A DNA stretch of 36,992 nucleotides from Rhodospirillaceae bacterium (lineage in GTDB: Bacteria > Pseudomonadota > Alphaproteobacteria > Rhodospirillales > Rhodospirillaceae), in contig SHVO01000012.1 of assembly GCA_009694245.1 (NCBI GenBank), positions 1-36,992 on the forward strand. Direction: 5' to 3'. Positions 32,710 to 36,992 of this stretch are shown here, piece after piece (within the stretch, counting starts at the first letter, position 1; each line of letters opens with the position of its first letter). The translations under genes and the position numbers were made by a program. The notes under the pieces were generated by a model. It was given only the letters and a program-made list of their open reading frames with translations. It did not search any database and had not been told where the DNA came from.

Positions 32710-33990
32710 TTACGGTCGAGTCTGGCCGTCACCGCGCACCTTGTATTTGAACGTCGTCAGCTGCTCGACCCCCACCGGGCCGCGGGCGTGCAGCTTGCCG
32801 GTGGCGATGCCGATCTCCGCGCCCATGCCGAATTCGCCGCCGTCGGCGAACTGCGTCGAGGCATTGTGCATGACGATGGCGCTGTCCAGCCCCGCCATGA
32901 AACGCTCGGCCGCGGCCCCGTCCTCGGTAACGATGGCGTCGGTATGCTCCGAGCCGTGGGCGACGATATGGGCCATGGCTTCGTCGAGGTCCTTGACGGT
33001 TTTTACCGACAAGATCGCGTCGAGGTATTCCGTATCCCAGTCGGCGGCGGTCGCGGCCTTCACCCGGGCGTCGAGCTTGCGCACAGCGTCGTCGCCGCGC
33101 ACCTCGCAGCCGGCCTTGATCAAATCATCGAGAATCGGCGCGAGAATCCTTCCAGCCACGGCTTCATCCACCAGCAGCGTTTCAGTGGCGCCGCAAATAC
33201 CTGTGCGGCGCATCTTGGCGTTGAGCGCGATCTTTCGCGCCTTGGCGGGATCGGCGGCGCTATGGATGTAGGTGTGGCACAGCCCGGTAAGATGCTGGAA
33301 TGTCGGCACGCGCGAATCACGCATGACGCGCTCGACCAGCGACTGGCCGCCGCGCGGCACAATCACGTCGATGTATTTTGTCATGGTCAGCATTTCACCG
33401 ACGGCGGCGCGGTCGGTGGTCGGCACCATTTGGATGCAGGCTTCCGGCAAGCGTGCGGCGCGCAGCCCATCCTGAAGCGCGGCAAAGATCGCCCGCGACG
33501 ATTGGAAACTTTCCGACCCACCGCGCAGAATGCAGGCATTGCCCGCCTTCAGGCACAGCCCGCCGGCATCGGCGGTGACGTTGGGGCGGGACTCATAGAT
33601 GATGCCGATGACGCCAAGCGGCGTGCGCACGCGCTGGATCTCAAGGCCATTGGGCCGGGTCCATTCGCCGATCACTTGCCCCACGGGATCGGTAAGCGCC
33701 GCGATCTCGACCAGGCCCTTGGCCATGGCGGCGATGCGGCTATCGCTCAGCTCCAACCGGTCGAGCAGCGCGGCGGTAAGGCCCTTTTCACGGCCCGCGG
33801 CCATGTCCTTGGCATTGGCGGCTTTGATTTCATCGCGGCGCGTTCCGATGGCCTCGGCCGCGGCCATCAGCGCCGCGTTTTTCGCAGCCGTCGGGGCCTT
33901 GGCGAGCGCGCGCGCGGCGGCGCGGGCTTTCTCGCCCATCTCGGCCATGAGGCCGGCGATCTTGCCGCTGTTCTCACCCGCGCCGTCCAT
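32710..33990 (-). CDS. proA: gamma-glutamyl phosphate reductase
   Basis: 426 residues from ATG 33990 (M-D-G-A-G-E-N-S-G), with AAGGG in front; the frame is open to 34032 but that would overlap proB. It reduces glutamyl-5-phosphate with NADPH in proline synthesis. It is an aldehyde-dehydrogenase-fold enzyme with the catalytic Cys in [10 protein letters not shown], the A-N-A-K-D-M linker, [13 protein letters not shown] and the [17 protein letters not shown] segment. It works with ProB, encoded directly upstream. Confidence 0.96.
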   Translation of the reverse strand: MDGAGENSGKIAGLMAEMGEKARAAARALAKAPTAAKNAALMAAAEAIGTRRDEIKAANAKDMAAGREKGLTAALLDRLELSDSRIAAMAKGLVEIAALTDPVGQVIGEWTRPNGLEIQRVRTPLGVIGIIYESRPNVTADAGGLCLKAGNACILRGGSESFQSSRAIFAALQDGLRAARLPEACIQMVPTTDRAAVGEMLTMTKYIDVIVPRGGQSLVERVMRDSRVPTFQHLTGLCHTYIHSAADPAKARKIALNAKMRRTGICGATETLLVDEAVAGRILAPILDDLIKAGCEVRGDDAVRKLDARVKAATAADWDTEYLDAILSVKTVKDLDEAMAHIVAHGSEHTDAIVTEDGAAAERFMAGLDSAIVMHNASTQFADGGEFGMGAEIGIATGKLHARGPVGVEQLTTFKYKVRGDGQTRP

Positions 33991-34021
33991 AACCCCGCAC
34001 CCTTCTTGGCAACAGTTTAAC

Positions 34022-35146
34022 CTAAATTCCAATCACAAGATCGTCGCGATGAATGATCTCGCTGCGGCCGCGAAAGCCCAGGATGTTCTCGATATCCTCG
34101 GACTTTCGGCCCTTTATGGCGCGCATGTCATTGGCGGCGTAGGCCGAAAGGCCCTTGCCGATGGCGCGCCCATCAGGCCCGCGTACTTCCACGGCGTCGC
34201 CGCGCTCAAAATCGCCCTGTACATCCAAAACGCCCGCGGGCAGCAGGCTTTTGCCGCCGTTGAGCGCGCTGACCGCGCCGTCGTCGACGACGATGACCCC
34301 GAGGGTCTGCATGCTGCCCGCGATCCAGCGCTTGCGCGCGGCGCGGGGTTCCGCCGAGGGCAGGAACCACGAGCACCGGCCGCCTTCTTCCAAAGCTTTC
34401 AGGGGCCGCATGGGCTTTCCGGGCGCGATCGCCATCCTGCAGCCGGCGCCAACACAGATTTTTGCCGCCATGATCTTGGTGACCATGCCGCCCGAGCCGT
34501 GGCCGGTGGCGGCGACGCCGGCCATGGCTTCGATCTCGGGGGTGATCTCGCGGATCTCGGGCACCAGTTTGGCGTCAGGATTGCCGCGCGGGTCGGCGGT
34601 ATAAAGGCCGTCGATGTCCGACAGCAGGACGCAGGTATCAGCGCTCACCATTTGCGTCACGCGGGCGGCAAGGCGGTCGTTATCGCCAAAGCGAATTTCG
34701 GTGGTGGCGACCGTGTCGTTCTCGTTGATTACCGGTACGGCGCGAAGCCTGAGCAAGGTATCAAGCGTGTTGCGGGCATTGAGATAGCGGCGGCGGTTTT
34801 CGGTATCGTCGAGCGTCACCAGCACCTGGGCGACGGTGATGCCGTGGCGATCGAGGGAACTCTGGTAGGCCTGGGTCAGGCGCATCTGACCGGTGGCGGC
34901 CGCGGCTTGCTTCTCCTCAAGGCGCAGCTTCCGCCCGATCATTCCCAAGGGGCCGCGGCCGATAGCGATGGCGCCCGAGGTCACGATCAGCACTTCCTGG
35001 CCGCGGCCGTGCGCGGCGGCGACATCGTCGCACAGCGCGTCCAACCACGTTTGATGCAATTTGCCGCCGTCCTCGTCCACCAAAAGGGCCGAGCCGATCT
35101 TGATCACCAGCCGCCGGGCGTCCTTCACATAATTTAAGGTGCTCAT
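34022..35146 (-). CDS. proB: glutamate 5-kinase
   Basis: 374 residues. It phosphorylates glutamate in the first step of proline synthesis, usually under proline feedback. The amino-acid kinase domain shows [38 protein letters not shown] and [16 protein letters not shown]-terminal PUA domain (about 278-360, including [13 protein letters not shown]) completes the long-form kinase. ATG 35146 is the family start. Its neighbours obgE (15-base gap) and proA suggest one transcript. Confidence 0.97.
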   Translation of the reverse strand: MSTLNYVKDARRLVIKIGSALLVDEDGGKLHQTWLDALCDDVAAAHGRGQEVLIVTSGAIAIGRGPLGMIGRKLRLEEKQAAAATGQMRLTQAYQSSLDRHGITVAQVLVTLDDTENRRRYLNARNTLDTLLRLRAVPVINENDTVATTEIRFGDNDRLAARVTQMVSADTCVLLSDIDGLYTADPRGNPDAKLVPEIREITPEIEAMAGVAATGHGSGGMVTKIMAAKICVGAGCRMAIAPGKPMRPLKALEEGGRCSWFLPSAEPRAARKRWIAGSMQTLGVIVVDDGAVSALNGGKSLLPAGVLDVQGDFERGDAVEVRGPDGRAIGKGLSAYAANDMRAIKGRKSEDIENILGFRGRSEIIHRDDLVIGI

Positions 35147-35161
35147 GGCGATGACAAGGGG

Positions 35162-36380
<1,219 letters not shown>

Positions 36381-36404
36381 AAGCCGGGGCACAATGCGGC
36401 GGGA

Positions 36405-36439
36405 CAAACAAAAAAGGAGACGGCAATCCGTCTCCTTTT
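36405..36439 (-). terminator. intrinsic terminator of rplU-rpmA
   Basis: A perfect 12-bp stem (AAAAGGAGACGG, 36412-36423, with CCGTCTCCTTTT, 36428-36439) closes a four-base loop. It is followed on the minus strand by TTTTTTGTTTG. It stands about 50 bases after the rpmA stop and separates it from obgE. Confidence 0.9.
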
Positions 36440-36489
36440 ATCAACCTGGGGAGGCCGCCAGCTCAGAAGCCGGCGATCGGTAATCGCCG

Positions 36490-36765
36490 TTATTCCGCCG
36501 CTTGCACCATCGGCGCCGGGTCCACGGAGACATAGACGCGGCCCTTGGTCGAGGTCTGGAAGCTGACTTTGCCTTCCAAGATAGCGAAAATGGTGAAGTC
36601 CCGGCCCAGGCCGACGCCCTTGCCGGGGTGCCACTTGGTGCCGCGCTGGCGGACGATGATGTTGCCCGGGACCACGCGCTGGCCGCCGAACTTTTTGATA
36701 CCAAGGCGTTTGCCAATGGTATCGCGGCCGTTACTCGACGAGCCGCCGGATTTCTTATGCGCCAT
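36490..36765 (-). CDS. rpmA: 50S ribosomal protein L27
   Basis: 91 residues. The start [15 protein letters not shown] and the following [11 protein letters not shown] and I-I-V-R-Q-R-G-T-K are unmistakable for L27, whose N-terminal tail reaches the peptidyl transferase centre. No N-terminal cleavable extension is present. AAGGAG at the end of rplU provides its ribosome binding site. It lies 13 bases after rplU and is closed by the terminator at 36405-36439. Confidence 0.98.
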   Translation of the reverse strand: MAHKKSGGSSSNGRDTIGKRLGIKKFGGQRVVPGNIIVRQRGTKWHPGKGVGLGRDFTIFAILEGKVSFQTSTKGRVYVSVDPAPMVQAAE

Positions 36766-36778
36766 TTCTCAAGTCTCC

Positions 36779-36992
36779 TTACGCGTCGGCGGATTTCTTG
36801 GCCGCCGTTTTTTTGACAGCGGGCTTCTTGGCAGACCCTTCGGCTTTCGGCGCGGCCGCGACCTTGGCTGGCTTCGTCGCAACCGCGGCCAGGCCCATGC
36901 CCATATCGGTGATCTTCACCAACGTCAGGTGTTGGCGGTGGCCATTGCGGCGGCGATAGTGTTTGCGGCGGCGCTTCTTGAAGATGATTTTC
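36779..36992 (-). CDS. rplU: 50S ribosomal protein L21, C-terminal part (runs off the window)
   Basis: The visible 70 codons read [20 protein letters not shown] and then [10 protein letters not shown], the conserved end of the L21 domain that binds 23S rRNA. An Ala/Lys/Pro-rich tail of about 35 residues ([13 protein letters not shown]) extends it, as in some alphaproteobacterial L21 proteins. The N-terminal part lies outside the window. The stop is TAA at 36781-36779. Confidence 0.95.
   Translation of the reverse strand, partial: KIIFKKRRRKHYRRRNGHRQHLTLVKITDMGMGLAAVATKPAKVAAAPKAEGSAKKPAVKKTAAKKSADA

Noticed and set aside
32602-35137. Two long plus-strand frames (472 and 512 codons) opposite proA and proB
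   Set aside because: They are mirror frames of clearly conserved genes and show no recognisable domain.

Overview
The window is GC-rich chromosomal DNA of an alphaproteobacterium. I base this on alphaproteobacterial-type protein sequences (IF3, prephenate dehydratase, NudC, CycM), on the order cycM / kdsB-pheA, and on the housekeeping string rplU-rpmA / obgE-proB-proA-nadD-rsfS-rlmH. The genus cannot be named from this stretch; a Rhodospirillales-like or uncultured relative is plausible. Almost all of the window is ordinary core genome. There is no prophage, insertion sequence or CRISPR array that I can see.

Layout. 1-2900: a carboxymuconolactone-decarboxylase-like protein, a SAM methyltransferase, a both-ends-truncated ureD relic, tRNA-Ser(GGA), DnaA-box-like sites and a small membrane protein. 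3070-13362 (minus strand): a translation block thrS-infC-doxX // rpmI-rplT-pheS-ASCH-pheT-lepA, interrupted by a convergent DUF3016 gene. 13459-16385 (minus): a glycan-type operon of a GT4 glycosyltransferase, a frameshifted GT9 glycosyltransferase and a 2OG-Fe(II) oxygenase. 16448-18039 (plus): an alpha/beta hydrolase and a TPR protein. 18157-19308: a GST and a frameshifted fliN. 19438-27287 (minus): an oligopeptide ABC importer yejA-yejA-yejB-yejE-yejF with two binding proteins. 27422-29943: cycM diverging from kdsB-pheA. 30065-36992 (minus): nudC, rlmH, rsfS, nadD, proA, proB, obgE, rpmA and partial rplU.

The most notable signals are small. (1) infC almost certainly starts at an AUA codon 17 codons upstream of the first AUG, behind a good Shine-Dalgarno. 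(2) A 27-codon micro-ORF made of 7-residue tandem repeats fills the rsfS-rlmH gap, with GTGA overlaps at both ends. (3) An ASCH-domain gene is locked between pheS and pheT by ATGA overlaps on both sides. (4) A palindromic repeat family has four copies. Two are near-identical 145-bp long forms about 33 kb apart, and one of these supplies the lepA stop codon. (5) Several hairpins sit in front of or between translation genes (rpmI leader, rplT-pheS, thrS-infC) and look regulatory. Two genes (GT9 and fliN) carry single-base frameshifts in G runs, which may be real decay or assembly errors.
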